The notes under the pieces are model-generated. The model did not search any database. It was not told the origin of the DNA and saw only the letters and a program-made list of their open reading frames with translations. Made by a program: the position numbers and the translations under genes. A DNA stretch of 64,000 bases from Cellulomonas avistercoris (lineage in GTDB: Bacteria; Actinomycetota; Actinomycetes; Actinomycetales; Cellulomonadaceae). The first letter of the stretch is position 1. Each line of letters begins with the position of its first letter. The stretch lies in NCBI RefSeq assembly GCF_014836445.1, contig NZ_JACSQV010000002.1, positions 287,466 through 351,465 of the forward strand. Reading direction: 5' to 3'. Below are positions 17,757-25,797 of the stretch, one piece after another.

Positions 17757-17785
17757 CGTATCGCCACACCTCGAAGTACGCACAA
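17757..17785 (-). promoter_or_regulatory. Candidate promoter for the ParA-like gene
   Basis: TTGTGC (17780-17785) and GATACG (17757-17762) with a 17-nt spacer, 82 nt before the ATG. This is one of few -35/-10 pairs visible in the window. Confidence 0.45.
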
Positions 17786-17894
17786 CGGAGCGGCGCCAGG
17801 CCGTGCACCACGCGTTTCGTCACGCGCTCCGGCGCTCGCACGCGGGGGCGCCCCGGGCGGGAGGTGGGGGCGCCGGCGGACGTCCGAGCGCCTC

Positions 17895-18377
17895 TCAGGC
17901 GTCGGTGTCCACCTCGAACCACACGGTCGTCCCGCCGTCGGGCGTCCGCGCCGACCCCCATGCCGTCGACAGCGCCTCGACGAGGGCCATGCCGCGCCCG
18001 CTGGGCTCGGTCGGCTCGGGGTGGCGCACCTGCGGGAGGCCGCCGCCACGGTCGGTCACGGCGACGCGGACGACGTACCCGTCGACGCGCACGGCCACCC
18101 GCACCGGCTCGCCGGCGGGCCCGTGCACGACGGCGTTGGACACCAGCTCACCCGCGAGCAGCTCGATGACCTGGTTGGACGCGCCCCCGACCCCCGCGCC
18201 CGCCACCGCGCGCATGACCCAGTGACGGGCCTGGCGCGGGGCGCTGCGCTCGGCGGTCAGGACCACCTCGTCGTCGAGCAGCGGCGGGGGTGTGCCACGG
18301 CGGCTGCGAAGGTCCCGGACTTCTCCCACGGTCACCAGGGTGCCCGACGGGAGGCCGTCGCGCCGCTCGGGACCCAC
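17895..18377 (-). CDS. RsbW-like ATP-binding protein (anti-sigma kinase family)
   Basis: A 160-residue HATPase_c protein. The N box is ELLAGELVSNAVVHG, the G1 box VTDRGGGLP and the G2 box GRGMALV, the arrangement of RsbW/SpoIIAB-type serine kinases that bind sigma factors or STAS antagonists. No sigma partner is adjacent; the STAS protein at 47004 is a possible but unproven partner. It lies 24 nt downstream of the PspC gene on the same strand and is probably cotranscribed. The GTG at 18377 has a weak ribosome site; internal GTGs near residue 16 are alternatives. Confidence 0.8.
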   Translation of the reverse strand: MGPERRDGLPSGTLVTVGEVRDLRSRRGTPPPLLDDEVVLTAERSAPRQARHWVMRAVAGAGVGGASNQVIELLAGELVSNAVVHGPAGEPVRVAVRVDGYVVRVAVTDRGGGLPQVRHPEPTEPSGRGMALVEALSTAWGSARTPDGGTTVWFEVDTDA

Positions 18378-18401
18378 GAGGTGGACACCTGACCGGGTGG
18401 C

Positions 18402-18635
18402 TCAGGGCGTGCGGACCGGGGCGACCCAGCCCTGCGGCGGCATGCAGACCCACAGGATCGCGTAGATGAGGAACGGGCTGCCCGGCAGCACGAGCAGCGC
18501 GAGCAGCACGAGCCGGACGACCCAGGCCTCGATCCCTAGCCGGACCGCCACCCCCGCGCACACGCCGGCCAGCCAGCGCCCCGTGTACGGCCGCGACAGC
18601 CCTGCTCGTGCGAATGCCTCTCGTACGCCGTCCAT
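18402..18635 (-). CDS. PspC domain membrane protein
   Basis: A 77-residue protein covering one PspC domain: an amphipathic N-terminus (FARAGLSRPYTGRWLAGVCAGVAVRLG) and a hydrophobic helix (VVRLVLLALLVLPGSPFLIYAILWVCMP). PspC proteins are envelope-stress membrane proteins. GGAGGAGG lies about 6 nt before the ATG. It is the first gene of a likely two-gene unit with the RsbW-like protein, which suggests an envelope signal feeding a partner-switching kinase. Confidence 0.88.
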   Translation of the reverse strand: MDGVREAFARAGLSRPYTGRWLAGVCAGVAVRLGIEAWVVRLVLLALLVLPGSPFLIYAILWVCMPPQGWVAPVRTP

Positions 18636-18768
18636 GCGTCCTCCTCCTGCGTCGGTGGGTCGAGTCTGGCGTCCGCGCGGGCCCCGCGCCTCCGGGGTGG
18701 CCCCCCATCCGCCCCTGAACCTGCCCCTGAGATCCCGGCACGGGGAAGCGGGTGTCGGCGCCCGGCCC

Positions 18769-18774
18769 TACGGT
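18769..18774 (+). promoter_or_regulatory. -10 hexamer TACGGT for the LigD-type polymerase
   Basis: Ends 7 nt before the ATG at 18782; no ribosome-binding site lies between. Confidence 0.55.
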
Positions 18775-18781
18775 GTGAGCC

Positions 18782-19846
18782 ATGGCACAGACCCCCGCGG
18801 TGGAGCTCGACGTGCGCGGCCGGACGGTCCGCGTGAGCAGCCCCGACCGCGTCGTGTTCCCGGAGCGTGGGCTCACCAAGCTCGACGTCGTGCAGTACTT
18901 CCTCGCCGTGGGCGACGGCGTGCTCGGTGCCCTGCTGCACCGGCCGACGACGCTCGAGCGCTGGCCCAAGGGCGTGTTCGAGGGTGCGCGGATGGCCACG
19001 CGGCAGGACTCCTCGGGCGACGCGTTCTACCAGAAGCGCGTGCCGCAGGGCGCGCCGGAGTACGTCGAGACGTCGCGCATCGCCTTCCCGTCGGGCCGGA
19101 CCGCGGACGAGGTCGCGCCGACCGAGCTCGCGGTCGTCGCGTGGGCGGCCAACCTGGGCACGCTCACGTTCCACCCGTGGCCGGTCGTCCGCGACGACGT
19201 CGAGAACCCCGACCAGGTCCGCATCGACCTCGACCCGCAGCCGGGCACCGACTTCGACGACGCCGCGCGCGTCGCCCCGCACGTGCGCGAGCTGCTCGCC
19301 GAGCACGGCCTCGAGGGGTTCCCCAAGACGTCCGGGGGCCGGGGCCTGCACGTCTTCGTGCCCATCGAGCCGGCGTGGTCGTTCACCGACGCGCGGCGGG
19401 CGACCATCGCGTTCGGTCGCGAGCTCGAGCGGCGGCTGCCGGACGACGTCACGATGAAGTGGTGGAAGGAGGAGCGCGGCGCCAAGATCTTCGTCGACTA
19501 CAACCAGATGGCGCGCGACCGCACGATCGCCTCGGCCTACTCGATCCGCTCCAACCCGCGGGCGACGGTCTCCGCGCCGCTGACGTGGGACGAGGTGCCG
19601 GACGTCCACCCCGACGACTTCGACGTCCTGACGATGCCCGGGCGGTTCGCCGACGTCGGCGACCTGCACGCGCGGCTCGTCGCGCACGCCGCGCCCCGCT
19701 ACCGCCTCGACTCGCTGCTCGAGCTGGCCGACCGGCAGGAGCGCGACGAGGGCCACGGCGACCTGCCGTACCCGCCCGAGTACCCCAAGATGCCCGGCGA
19801 GCCCAAGCGCGTGCAGCCCAGCAAGGACCGCGACCGCCCGCGCTGA
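18782..19846 (+). CDS. Stand-alone NHEJ polymerase (LigD PolDom family)
   Basis: A 354-residue archaeo-eukaryotic primase-type polymerase, the domain that in LigD fills ends during non-homologous end joining with Ku. Catalytic acidic residues appear in VRIDLDPQPGTDFDD, with the conserved KTSGGRGLHVFVPI and KWWKEERGAKIFVDYNQMARDRTIASAYS. The length matches a single PolDom; no ligase or phosphoesterase domain is attached and no ku or ligase gene is in the window. The C-terminus ends in a short Pro/Lys-rich tail. Leaderless start at 18782. Confidence 0.93.
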   Translation: MAQTPAVELDVRGRTVRVSSPDRVVFPERGLTKLDVVQYFLAVGDGVLGALLHRPTTLERWPKGVFEGARMATRQDSSGDAFYQKRVPQGAPEYVETSRIAFPSGRTADEVAPTELAVVAWAANLGTLTFHPWPVVRDDVENPDQVRIDLDPQPGTDFDDAARVAPHVRELLAEHGLEGFPKTSGGRGLHVFVPIEPAWSFTDARRATIAFGRELERRLPDDVTMKWWKEERGAKIFVDYNQMARDRTIASAYSIRSNPRATVSAPLTWDEVPDVHPDDFDVLTMPGRFADVGDLHARLVAHAAPRYRLDSLLELADRQERDEGHGDLPYPPEYPKMPGEPKRVQPSKDRDRPR

Positions 19847-19874
19847 CACCGGCGATTGGGACGCGCGGTGCTCG

Positions 19875-20918
19875 TCAGCCGCGGTACTCGTAGTGCCAGT
19901 ACTCGGGGTTCGAGCCGTTCTGCCGCGCCCAGGTCGGCGACACCCAGCCGTAGGCGGGGCCGTTCGCCACGAGCCACGCCCGCGCGGGCGAGTCCCAGCC
20001 GTAGGCGCACGGCAGCTCCGGGACGTCGAGCGCCAGCCCGGTCCCGTGCGACGACGTGCCCGGCACCGCCGCGACCGAGCCGAGGGCCGCGCGCATCGCG
20101 ACCTGGGTGTCGTAGTCCCGGTACGTGAGGTCGAGCGCGAGGTCGTGGCCCAGGGCGGCGCGGAACGCCACGTTCAGCCGCTCGAGCGCCGCGGTGGCGT
20201 CGGAGCGCAGGTAGAACGGTGTGCCGCGCGAGTCCCGCGCCCACGACACCGCGGACAGCGCCGACGCGGGGAGGCGTCCGTTCGACCCGTCGCCGCCCTC
20301 GGTCGGCGCGGACGTGTAGAACGCCGGGCCGCCGTACGTCGTCGCGCACCTGTCCGTGCCCGTCGACGAGCCGCTCGCGGCCGACGCCGCAGCCCGTGGC
20401 CGCGCCGCGGGCGCCGCAGCGCGCGCGGCCTGGCGTGCGGCCGCCTGCTCGGCTGCGGCGACGCGCTCCTGCTCGGCGGCCACGGCCGCGTGGACGGCCT
20501 GCTCCGCCTCGCCGACCTCGGCCGTGAGCCGGCGCGCGACCGTGGGCGAGGCGCTGGCGGCCGCCGCCTCCGCGGCGTCGAGCCGGGCGGCGAGGGTCAC
20601 ACGGGGCGTCTCGTCCTCACCGACCCGGCCCGCCGACTCCTCGACGGTGAGACGCCCCTGGGCGACCGCCGCGGCCAGGGCGGCACGAGCGCCTGTCTGC
20701 AGCCCCTGCGCACCCGCCACGTGCGAGGTCGTCGTCGCGGCGATCCGGGCCGCGGAGTCCTCGTGCACCGCCACGAGCGCGCGCTCGACCCGTGCCTGCG
20801 CCGCCTCCCGCAGCCCCAGGGCCTCGCGGCGCTCGGCCGCGGTCCACGCGGTGGCCCCGCCTGCCACGCCGACGGCGATCGAGACGGCGGCGACGACGGC
20901 GACGGCGACGCGACGGAT
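19875..20918 (-). CDS. Second M15 (VanY-type) peptidase, apparent ATC start
   Basis: A 347-residue exported peptidase with a hydrophobic N-terminal segment (RRVAVAVVAAVSIAVGVAGG), an Ala/Glu-rich coiled coil (residues 30-200) and a C-terminal M15 domain with TSSHGTGLALDVPE and PEYWHYEYRG as zinc ligands. A very good ribosome site (GGGGGAGG) is followed by 5 nt and then ATC at 20918, with the signal peptide starting right there. No ATG/GTG occurs in frame at that place; the next GTG would cut into the signal peptide, and the next upstream ATG at 21020 would overlap the divergent gene. Same architecture as the gene at 4774. Confidence 0.82.
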   Translation of the reverse strand: MRRVAVAVVAAVSIAVGVAGGATAWTAAERREALGLREAAQARVERALVAVHEDSAARIAATTTSHVAGAQGLQTGARAALAAAVAQGRLTVEESAGRVGEDETPRVTLAARLDAAEAAAASASPTVARRLTAEVGEAEQAVHAAVAAEQERVAAAEQAAARQAARAAAPAARPRAAASAASGSSTGTDRCATTYGGPAFYTSAPTEGGDGSNGRLPASALSAVSWARDSRGTPFYLRSDATAALERLNVAFRAALGHDLALDLTYRDYDTQVAMRAALGSVAAVPGTSSHGTGLALDVPELPCAYGWDSPARAWLVANGPAYGWVSPTWARQNGSNPEYWHYEYRG

Positions 20919-21006
20919 GACGACCTCCCCCGGGATGGACGACCACGCTAACCCGCACCCGCTGACGTCACACGTCCGGGGGCTCAAGCAGGCGGCGGTG
21001 CACGCC

Positions 21007-21012
21007 GATGAT
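21007..21012 (+). promoter_or_regulatory. -10-like GATGAT, 6 nt before start
   Basis: Part of the GCCGATGATCCCGGC block shared with 11029; lies in the 100-nt divergent region with the M15 gene. Confidence 0.45.
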
Positions 21013-21018
21013 CCCGGC

Positions 21019-22434
21019 ATGGACAGCCTCTCGCCCGCGCTCGCGGCGAGGTCCGCCGACTTCGCGATCGCCCGCCCGCTGACGCCCGGTGAGTCCGCCC
21101 ACCTCGACCGGCTGCGGGACTGGCTGCGCGGCGACGGCACCGACGCGAGCGACGCCGCAGCCCTCGACGCCCGGTGGGAGCGCCTGCTCCAGACGCACCC
21201 GCCGCAGGTGCCCGCGCCGGCCGGTGTCGCCGCCGCGATCGGCATCGCCGTGGGCGACCTGCTCGTGGCGTCCGTCGCCGACGCCGTCTGGCGGATGTGC
21301 CCCGGACCGGAGGGTGCCACCCCCGGCGTCCTGCTGCTCGACCGCCCGCACATGCCCGTCCTGCCGGTGCTCGACGCGCACGCGCGCTGGCGGGTGCGCT
21401 CCTCCGGGTGGACCGTCGACTACGTCCAGCGCGCGGCCGCCCACCTCCGGTCGGGACGCCCCGAGGTCCCGACGCCGCACGCCTCCCCCGAGGCGGAGGC
21501 CCCGACCGGGCACGCCGACGCGGACGCGCCCGTCGCCGCCGGACCGGCGTCCGCCGCGGACGAGACCGAGCAGCCCGAGTCCCCCGTCGCGCCGACGTCG
21601 GGGGCCGTGTGGGTCCCGACGTTCGTCGCGGACCCGACCCCGGAGCCCGAGCCGGAAGCCGCCGCGTGGACCCCGACCCTCGTCGAGAACACCGGCCCGG
21701 ACCCCGAGCCCGAGCCCGCCGCGTGGACGCCGACGTTCGTCGAGAACGCCACCCCGGAGCCCGCGCCCGAGAGCGCAGCGTGGACCCCCACCTTCGTCGC
21801 GGACACCACCCCGGAGCCCGCGCCCGAGACCGCCGCATGGACCCCCACCTTCGTCGCGGACACCACCCCGGACCCCGAGCCCGAGACCGCCGCATGGACC
21901 CCCACCTTCGTCGAGAACACCACCCCGGACCCAGAGCCCGAGACCGCCGCACCCGCGCCGTGGGAGCCGACGCCCGCGACCACCGCCTACCCCACGCCGG
22001 GACGCGGCATGCCCGTGTCGTCGCAGCAGGCGCTCACCCCGGAGGACCTGCCGCACCGCCCGTCGGAGCGCGTCCAGGACCTGGCGCTGCGGGCCCTGGA
22101 GCTGGCGCTCGACCGTGCCGTCCGCGACGCCTCCGGCTGCGCGCCGTTCGTGCTGGTGCGTGAGGGCAACGACGTCGAGGTCATCGACTTCGTCCACACC
22201 GACGCCGGGGTCGCGCAGGCGCGCGACGCCGCACGCGGCGGCGGCTACACCGCCGCTGCCGTCGCCTGGACGAGCCCCGCCGACGCGTCGCGCCCCTACC
22301 CGCGCGTCGTGGTCGACGCGTCCTCCGCCGGTCGCCCGGGCATCCGCGTCGCGCACTCGTTCGTGCACGACGAGCTCGGTGGTCACGAGGTCGGCGGACC
22401 GCAGGTCGTCGGGCAGTCGGCGCCCGTCCTGTAG
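21019..22434 (+). CDS. DUF3806-like protein with six 19-residue repeats
   Basis: A 471-residue protein. Residues 20-155 form a domain homologous to the protein at 11041. Residues 197-310 are six tandem 19-residue units (consensus AWTPTFVADTTPEPEPETA). Residues 345-471 form a separate C-terminal domain (VQDLALRALELALDRAV..., then FVLVREGNDVEVIDFVHT) that I do not recognise. No signal peptide or membrane helix is visible, so it is probably cytoplasmic. The TAG stop lies inside the first copy of a 21-nt tandem duplication. Function unknown; the repeats look like a flexible spacer joining the two domains. Confidence 0.75.
   Translation: MDSLSPALAARSADFAIARPLTPGESAHLDRLRDWLRGDGTDASDAAALDARWERLLQTHPPQVPAPAGVAAAIGIAVGDLLVASVADAVWRMCPGPEGATPGVLLLDRPHMPVLPVLDAHARWRVRSSGWTVDYVQRAAAHLRSGRPEVPTPHASPEAEAPTGHADADAPVAAGPASAADETEQPESPVAPTSGAVWVPTFVADPTPEPEPEAAAWTPTLVENTGPDPEPEPAAWTPTFVENATPEPAPESAAWTPTFVADTTPEPAPETAAWTPTFVADTTPDPEPETAAWTPTFVENTTPDPEPETAAPAPWEPTPATTAYPTPGRGMPVSSQQALTPEDLPHRPSERVQDLALRALELALDRAVRDASGCAPFVLVREGNDVEVIDFVHTDAGVAQARDAARGGGYTAAAVAWTSPADASRPYPRVVVDASSAGRPGIRVAHSFVHDELGGHEVGGPQVVGQSAPVL
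21607..21948 (+). repeat. Six in-frame 57-nt tandem repeats
   Basis: Exactly six 57-nt units encode AWTPTFV-type 19-mers. Variation is concentrated at the AD/EN choice and at the PEPAPE/PDPEPE choice; units 4-6 are nearly identical, suggesting recent duplication. Confidence 0.9.
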
Positions 22435-22457
22435 CGGTCGGCGCCCGTCCTGCAGCG
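22416..22457 (+). repeat. 21-nt tandem duplication across the stop codon
   Basis: Two copies differ at one base; the first has TAG (the stop), the second CAG in the same frame. Confidence 0.85.
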
Positions 22458-22474
22458 GTGTCGGCGGCCGGTCC

Positions 22475-22480
22475 TACGCT
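22475..22480 (+). promoter_or_regulatory. -10 hexamer TACGCT, 6 nt before start
   Basis: Precedes the ATG at 22487 directly; the hexamer starts 18 nt after the 21-nt duplication ends. Confidence 0.55.
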
Positions 22481-22486
22481 CGTGGC

Positions 22487-22831
22487 ATGACCGAGCGGAG
22501 CACGCCGGAGCACGCAGCCGCCGAGGCGCGCCTGCACGCGGTGTCCGCGGCGTTCGCGGACCTGCCCGGCGTCGTCCTGCCGGCTGCCGGCCGGCGGCAC
22601 TTCGGCACCGCGACGCTGCGCGTGCACGGCCGGATCGCCGCCTTCACGCCGCAGGACCGTCTGGTGGTCAAGCTGCCCGCCGCGCGCGTCGCGGCACTGC
22701 TCGCGTCCGGTGAGGGCCTCGCGTTCCCGGAGGACCGCCCGCCGATGCGCGAGTGGGTCGCGATCGTGTCGGACGACGCACGCGTGTGGCACGACCGGCT
22801 CGCGGAGTCGCTCGCGTACGTCGGCGGCTGA
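22487..22831 (+). CDS. TfoX/MmcQ-YjbR-like small protein
   Basis: A 114-residue protein. The pattern LPGVVLPAAGRRHFGTATLRVHGRIAAF, then DRLVVKLPAARVAALLASGEG, then MREWVAIV matches what I recall of the TfoX N-terminal/MmcQ-like fold, small proteins often annotated as DNA-binding without a known substrate in actinobacteria. It has no partner gene. The start follows a -10 hexamer by 6 nt, so it is probably leaderless. It is convergent with the LiaF-like gene, with 27 nt between stops. Confidence 0.7.
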   Translation: MTERSTPEHAAAEARLHAVSAAFADLPGVVLPAAGRRHFGTATLRVHGRIAAFTPQDRLVVKLPAARVAALLASGEGLAFPEDRPPMREWVAIVSDDARVWHDRLAESLAYVGG

Positions 22832-22858
22832 CGCGCCGCCCACGGGGTCAGACCGGGC

Positions 22859-23578
22859 TCAGACGGGCGCGTCCTCGATCCTCGGCTCGGCGCTCGCGTC
22901 GGCCTTCTGCTTGCCGTACCGGACCTCGGCGCCCGCCATGATGCAGACGATCCGCACGTCGAGCACCGGGCCGCCGCCCACGGGCGGCTCCGTCTTGTTC
23001 TCCCAGCCGCCGAGCAGCGGCAGCCCGGTCGTGCGGACCTCCCACGTGCGCGGCACCTTGATGTCGACGCCGCCCCAGAACGTGAAGACGTCGATGCGGG
23101 CGCTCCCCTCGATGTCCGCGTCCCGCAGGTCGAGGTCGACCCCGCCCATGATCGCGGTGAGGCTCGCGGAGCGGAACCGGCGCGAGCGGCTGCGTCGCTC
23201 CGCACCCCACCAGAAGGCGATCGCCGTGATGCGGTCCTCCTGGTCGCTGCGCGCGGCCGCGCCGAACGTGATGCCCAGCCCGATGAGGATGATCGCGACC
23301 GGCCACAAGTAGTCCCAGACGCTCACGTCCAGCACGTCGAGCCGGTCGAGCAGCAGCACCACGCCCGCGGCCGTGATGACCGCGGGCCCGAACCACGCCC
23401 GCGGCACCAGCAGCAGCGACGTCACACCGACGAGCACGACGAGCAGCGGCCACAGGGTGCTGGCGAGGGTCCCGAGGTCCACGTCGACCACGCCGCTGCG
23501 CTCGAGCAGCAGCACCACCCCGACGAGGACCACGAGCACCCCGACGAGCACCTGACCGAGCGAGCGGCGAGCCTCCAT
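22859..23578 (-). CDS. LiaF-like four-helix membrane protein
   Basis: A 239-residue protein. Four hydrophobic helices in the first 110 residues are arranged as two LiaI/LiaF-type pairs (VLVGVLVVLVGVVLLLERSG, then LWPLLVVLVGV...). A soluble C-terminal domain follows with the LiaF core pattern (LTAIMGGVDLDLRDADI, IDVFTFWGGVDIKVPRTW, VRIVCIMAGAEVRYGK). LiaF proteins dampen cell-envelope stress two-component systems in firmicutes; in actinobacteria the role is less clear. TAGGTT ends 6 nt before the ATG. Confidence 0.85.
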   Translation of the reverse strand: MEARRSLGQVLVGVLVVLVGVVLLLERSGVVDVDLGTLASTLWPLLVVLVGVTSLLLVPRAWFGPAVITAAGVVLLLDRLDVLDVSVWDYLWPVAIILIGLGITFGAAARSDQEDRITAIAFWWGAERRSRSRRFRSASLTAIMGGVDLDLRDADIEGSARIDVFTFWGGVDIKVPRTWEVRTTGLPLLGGWENKTEPPVGGGPVLDVRIVCIMAGAEVRYGKQKADASAEPRIEDAPV

Positions 23579-23584
23579 GCCGTC

Positions 23585-23590
23585 AACCTA
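23585..23590 (-). promoter_or_regulatory. -10 hexamer TAGGTT for the LiaF-like gene
   Basis: Exactly 6 nt before the ATG at 23578. Confidence 0.55.
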
Positions 23591-23631
23591 GCGGGCGCGC
23601 CGTCGCGCCGTCGCGGGTCGACGGTCCCGCG

Positions 23632-23841
23632 TCAGGACACCCCGGCGGACGCGGGGTGCTCGACCGCGGGGTGGTCGACGCAGGTCGTCGCCGTCCGCAC
23701 GCACTGCGGGCACGGCTCGCAGTCCTGCCGGCCCTCGACCTTGTCGAACCACGGGACCGCGCGACCTGCCGGGCAGTCGTCGTCCTCGTGGTAGACGTGC
23801 ACCGCCGTGCTGCGCGCGGAGTGGTACGGACGAACTCGCAT
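23632..23841 (-). CDS. Small Cys-rich protein of unknown function
   Basis: A 69-residue protein. One Cys lies in DDDCPAGRAV, then DCEPCPQC, then TTCVDH: five cysteines plus several histidines, consistent with a small zinc-binding fold. AAGGAGG lies about 6 nt before the ATG at 23841, a strong ribosome site that decides this start against the longer open frame to 24009, which would overlap region upstream of the tRNA. No homologue is recognised. Confidence 0.7.
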   Translation of the reverse strand: MRVRPYHSARSTAVHVYHEDDDCPAGRAVPWFDKVEGRQDCEPCPQCVRTATTCVDHPAVEHPASAGVS

Positions 23842-24013
23842 GTCGGCCTCCTTGCCGAGACGCCATGCCCCGCCTGGGGGGCCGTCTACGCAGGCTATGG
23901 AGGACGCCGACCGTGGACCAGGGACCGAGGTCCGGGGGTCGGCGGGCGACACCCGTGCCCCGAGACGACTCTGCGGCCCCACCCCGAGGGGTGAAGCCGC
24001 AGGCCACATGCTG

Positions 24014-24086
24014 AGCCGCCTTGGGGAATCGAACCCCAGACCTTCTCATTACGAGTGAGACGCTCTGCCGACTGAGCTAAGGCGGC
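24014..24086 (-). tRNA. tRNA-Thr (CGT anticodon)
   Basis: 73 nt fold into a full cloverleaf: acceptor GCCGCCT/AGGCGGC, D arm GCTC/GAGC, anticodon arm TCTCA-CTCGTAA-TGAGA with anticodon CGT, and T arm TGGGG-TTCGATT-CCCCA; discriminator T. The 3' CCA is not encoded. It decodes ACG. Confidence 0.96.
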
Positions 24087-24164
24087 ATCGCCGTCCGGGC
24101 GCGGAGGACCGCGGTGGATCGGCGAGCGCGCCCACTGTACCCGGCGCACGCCCCGACTCCAAAG

Positions 24165-25688
24165 TCAGCAGGTCGTGCCGTCCGCCGGGGCCTCGCCCGT
24201 CAGGAGGTAGGTGTCCACCGCGTCCTTGACGCACGCGTTCGACCGCCCGTACGCGGTGTGCCCCTCACCCTCGTAGGTGAGCAGCACGGCCGAGGACAGC
24301 AGCTTCGAGAGCGACTGCGCCCACGCGTACGGCGTCGCCGGGTCGTTGGTCGTGCCCACCACCAGGATCGGCGCGGCGCCCGGCGCCTCGTAGGACTCCA
24401 GCGAGCCGGCGGCCGGCACCGGCCACTGCGCGCACGACACCCCGCCGTAGGAGAAGAACTGCCCGACCGTCGGCGCGACGGCCGCCACCTCGGCGGCGTC
24501 CGCCCGCATGTCGGCGGGGTCCGCCGAGGGCCGGTCGTCGAGGCACAGGATCGCGGAGAACGCCTCGTTCTGGTTCGTCGCGTACGTGCCGTCGGGCGCG
24601 CGCCCGTAGTAGCTGTCGGCGAGCTGCAGCAGGACCGAGCCGTCGCCGGCGTCGATCGCCTTGGTCAGCGCCTGGGTCAGCAGCGGCCAGCTGGACTGCG
24701 TGTACAGGGCTGCGGCGACTCCGCTGAACGCGAGGGACGACGTGAGCTCGCGGTCCGTCCCCGTCGGCAGCGGGTTGGCCCGCACCCGATCGAACATGCG
24801 CGCGATCTGCGAGAGACCCGCGTCCACGTCACCGTCCAGGGGGCACGACGCGCCCGCCTGGCAGTCCGTCACGTAGGCCCGCAGCGCGCTCTCGAACCCG
24901 GCCGCCTGCCCCGCCGCGACCTGCCCCGAGTCCAGCGTCGGGTCCAGCGCACCGTCGAGGACGAACCGGCCGACGCGCTCGGGGAACAGCGCCGCGTACG
25001 TCGCGCCGAGCTCGGTGCCGTACGAGAAGCCGAGGAACGTCAGCGCCTCGTCCCCGAGGGCCGCGCGCAGCACGTCCATGTCGCGCGCCGCGCTGGCCGT
25101 GTCGACGTGCCCCAGCAGCGGGCCCGTGCGGTCCAGGCACGCGCGGCCGAACTCGCCGTTGCGCTCGATCGCCTCGGCGATGCCCTCGTCGGTCGACCAG
25201 TCCGGCACCCACGCCGTGAGCTCGTCGAGCCCGGCGGGGTCCACGCACGTCACGGGCGACGAGTGCTGCACACCGCGCGGGTCGAACGCGACCAGGTCGT
25301 AGGTCGCGAGCACGTCGCGCGACACGATCTGGCGGAAGAACCCGATCGTGTCGATCGCGGAGCGACCCGGGCCCCCGGGGTTGACCAGCAGCGAGCCGAC
25401 CGGCGACCCACCCGACGCGGGAGCGCGGCGCAGCGCGATCGTGATCGTGTCGCCACCGGGGTCCTCCCAGTCGAGCGGCACCGTGGCGTCGGCGCACTGC
25501 TCGTCGCCGCAGGTGGTCCACTCCAGGACCTGGTCGTAGTAACGGGCGAGCGCGGGGTCTGAGGTCGCGGACGACGACGCGCCCGCGGTCGGGGACGAGG
25601 CCTGGTGCTTCGGCGCGACGCATCCGGTCAGACCGAGCACGACGAGGGCGACGAGGGCGCACCGGCGCAGGGCAGGACGCGTCGGCAT
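24165..25688 (-). CDS. Secreted lipoprotein alpha/beta hydrolase (TAP-like tripeptidyl aminopeptidase)
   Basis: A 507-residue protein. The lipobox LTGC (residues 20-23) follows a short hydrophobic stretch. An alpha/beta hydrolase domain has the oxyanion turn LLVNPGGPGRSAID, the nucleophile elbow LGFSYGTELGATYA, and a C-terminal TAP-like region (LVVGTTNDPATPYAWAQ, GEGHTAYGRSNACV with the catalytic His). The family cleaves N-terminal tripeptides or short peptides outside the cell. Six or more cysteines are spread in pairs, as in Streptomyces homologues. The ATG at 25688 follows TACCGT by 6 nt; the open frame to 26309 is a shadow of holB. Confidence 0.9.
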   Translation of the reverse strand: MPTRPALRRCALVALVVLGLTGCVAPKHQASSPTAGASSSATSDPALARYYDQVLEWTTCGDEQCADATVPLDWEDPGGDTITIALRRAPASGGSPVGSLLVNPGGPGRSAIDTIGFFRQIVSRDVLATYDLVAFDPRGVQHSSPVTCVDPAGLDELTAWVPDWSTDEGIAEAIERNGEFGRACLDRTGPLLGHVDTASAARDMDVLRAALGDEALTFLGFSYGTELGATYAALFPERVGRFVLDGALDPTLDSGQVAAGQAAGFESALRAYVTDCQAGASCPLDGDVDAGLSQIARMFDRVRANPLPTGTDRELTSSLAFSGVAAALYTQSSWPLLTQALTKAIDAGDGSVLLQLADSYYGRAPDGTYATNQNEAFSAILCLDDRPSADPADMRADAAEVAAVAPTVGQFFSYGGVSCAQWPVPAAGSLESYEAPGAAPILVVGTTNDPATPYAWAQSLSKLLSSAVLLTYEGEGHTAYGRSNACVKDAVDTYLLTGEAPADGTTC

Positions 25689-25694
25689 GCGTCT

Positions 25695-25700
25695 ACGGTA
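25695..25700 (-). promoter_or_regulatory. -10 hexamer TACCGT for the TAP-like gene
   Basis: Followed by 6 nt and the ATG at 25688. Confidence 0.55.
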
Positions 25701-25797
25701 TCCGCCCCGGCGGCCGGATCCGGGCAGTCCCGGCCCGCACGGGCGGACGGATCGCGGCACGACCGCCCGCGACCGGCATCGCGGGACGGGTTCGGCG

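Noticed and set aside
18782..19846. Complete bacterial NHEJ locus
   Set aside because: Neither ku nor an ATP-dependent ligase is found in the window; only the polymerase domain protein is present.
24000..24090. Integration site or phage remnant at the tRNA-Thr gene
   Set aside because: No integrase, no repeated tRNA 3' end, and both neighbours are ordinary chromosomal genes.
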